This document shows positions 63,177 through 64,000 of a stretch of DNA of 64,000 nucleotides, piece by piece. The stretch covers positions 1 to 64,000 of the forward strand of contig CAXBBW010000004.1 in NCBI GenBank assembly GCA_963974345.1, in the 5' to 3' direction. The translations under genes were made by a program, and so were the position numbers. Under the pieces are notes generated by a model that made no database searches, was not told where the DNA came from, and was given only the letters and a program-made list of their open reading frames with translations. The DNA comes from RHLJ01 sp963974345 (lineage in GTDB: Bacteria; Bacteroidota; Rhodothermia; Balneolales; Balneolaceae). Position 1 is the stretch's first letter; each line of letters begins with the position of its first letter.

Positions 63177-64000
63177 ATGATGAGAACATTAGTACTTGTA
63201 CTATTTAATGTATGTTTAATATCAGGAGTATCGGTAGCCCAAAGCTGGAATACCATTGATAAAGTTGATTCACTAATAAAAAATGAGAGTTTACTAGGAA
63301 TATCTAGCATTCATGCAAATGAGTCTCGGGTATTCGTAAGTTCTTACAAAGCCGACTTCTCTGTTTATTTATATTATTCTGAAGACGGCGGAGAAAACTG
63401 GGTTGAATCAGAAACACCCGATAAATCGGCTACTTATGCTTTGTTCTCCAATAACTCTGATTCAGTTATATATGCATGGGGAACAAGTCTTTTCGGCGCA
63501 AGACAGGTTAAAAAAAGTGTAGATAATGGGACTTCATGGTCTATTACCTCTCCCGGAAATGCTAATTTCTCTGCTTTCTTTAATGCAGCTAAATTCGCTT
63601 CAATAAGTGACACCCTGATTATTACCTCCACAGCGAGAAGCGTTGGTATGTTAAAATCAGTGGATGGAGGAATCAATTGGGAAAAGTTTGACTCTTTCTC
63701 AGATGGTGATGGGAATAAATCTATTGAATCAGTTTTTAGCTATAAAAATAATTTCTACCTATTAGCAGGTTCAAATGGTGAAGGGCTATTCAAATCCCAC
63801 AGAGATAGTTCGAGCTGGCAAAAAGTTTATCCCCAAGAAGGAGTAAGTAAGAGTGTAGATAGAGCGCTCGTAACAAAGAGTGGCAGACTAGTAATCGCAC
63901 ATAGTAACGGAATAGACTATAGTGATGATGAAGGAGAAACTTGGGTAGAAAAGTCACGAGAAGATCTCGGAATTGGAGCATCAGGAACCATTGCTAGAAT
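63177..64000 (+). CDS. Secreted protein with Asp-box (BNR/sialidase-like) repeats, cut by window end
   Basis: The frame opens with ATG ATG at 63177 and stays open to the window end (at least 274 residues), so the gene is partial at its 3' side. A signal peptide (LVLFNVCLISGVSVAQ) is followed by repeated Asp-boxes S-x-D-x-G-x-x-W: SEDGGENW, SVDNGTSW, SVDGGINW and SDDEGETW, spaced tens of residues apart. These mark BNR/VPS10-like beta-propellers, found in sialidases but also in many non-enzymatic surface proteins. A T9SS tail may lie beyond the window. It is separated from the previous gene by a terminator, so it has its own promoter. Confidence 0.82.
   Translation, partial: MMRTLVLVLFNVCLISGVSVAQSWNTIDKVDSLIKNESLLGISSIHANESRVFVSSYKADFSVYLYYSEDGGENWVESETPDKSATYALFSNNSDSVIYAWGTSLFGARQVKKSVDNGTSWSITSPGNANFSAFFNAAKFASISDTLIITSTARSVGMLKSVDGGINWEKFDSFSDGDGNKSIESVFSYKNNFYLLAGSNGEGLFKSHRDSSSWQKVYPQEGVSKSVDRALVTKSGRLVIAHSNGIDYSDDEGETWVEKSREDLGIGASGTIAR

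Noticed and set aside
1..64000. Search by eye for CRISPR arrays, tRNA or rRNA genes and insertion sequences
   Set aside because: No regularly spaced direct repeats, cloverleaf-like genes, rRNA signatures or transposase genes were seen.

Overview
The window is AT-rich chromosomal DNA from a member of the Bacteroidota/FCB group, most likely a Balneolota (Balneola/Gracilimonas-like) marine bacterium. This is a judgement from hallmarks, not from an alignment. Five secreted proteins end in the type IX secretion (T9SS) type A sorting domain with the QNYPNPFNPST signature. PorX, the T9SS regulator, is present. There is a PID-CTERM miniprotein, a DUF3667 membrane protein, a PadR/prefix-domain permease pair, and many lipoproteins with Bacteroidota-style signal peptides. 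I see no rRNA, tRNA, CRISPR array, phage or complete insertion sequence.

Layout. 0.4-9 kb: a periplasmic GH13 amylase, a TPR protein, a PadR regulator with its FtsX-like permease, an SGNH-esterase lipoprotein and a TPR-containing histidine kinase. 9-24 kb: a TonB-dependent receptor, an ECF sigma factor with a putative anti-sigma factor, a methyltransferase, an M20 amidohydrolase, a mutarotase-like protein, an active/inactive M16 protease pair, a class C serine hydrolase and a PqiA-like membrane protein. 24-33 kb: a KAP P-loop NTPase with unusual N-terminal modules, a PqqB-like MBL-fold lipoprotein, nadA, nadC, a cysteine desulfurase and a DsbA-like lipoprotein, with several short dispersed palindromic repeats between them. 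33-45 kb: a secreted starch block with a PID-CTERM miniprotein, a T9SS protein, a 9-repeat Fn3-like T9SS protein and a giant GH13 amylase with six Fn3-like repeats. 45-64 kb: housekeeping and signalling genes (gamma-carbonic anhydrase-like protein, hemW, a LytS/LytTR pair, trhO, rluA-type, tsaE, porX, a NarL-type regulator), an HU/HU-TM-LysM pair, a metalloprotease and two more secreted proteins. The last one is cut by the window end.

How parts fit together. Three near-identical palindromes (ATGTAA-N4-TTACAT) lie 58-67 bp upstream of the periplasmic amylase, the T9SS protein and the giant amylase. This points to one LacI-type regulator, not in the window, controlling starch use across about 42 kb. 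The giant amylase and Fn3 protein would act at the cell surface through T9SS, whose regulator PorX is encoded nearby. The smaller amylase would finish oligosaccharide breakdown in the periplasm. nadA, nadC and the cysteine desulfurase form an NAD/Fe-S group.

Best candidates for something new: the HU-TM-LysM protein with its small HU partner (a possible nucleoid-to-cell-wall tether); the KAP NTPase carrying an IF2-N-like and a macro-like module; the shared starch operator; and short palindromic repeats that cluster between genes, abut start codons and in one case encode the C-terminus of NadC.
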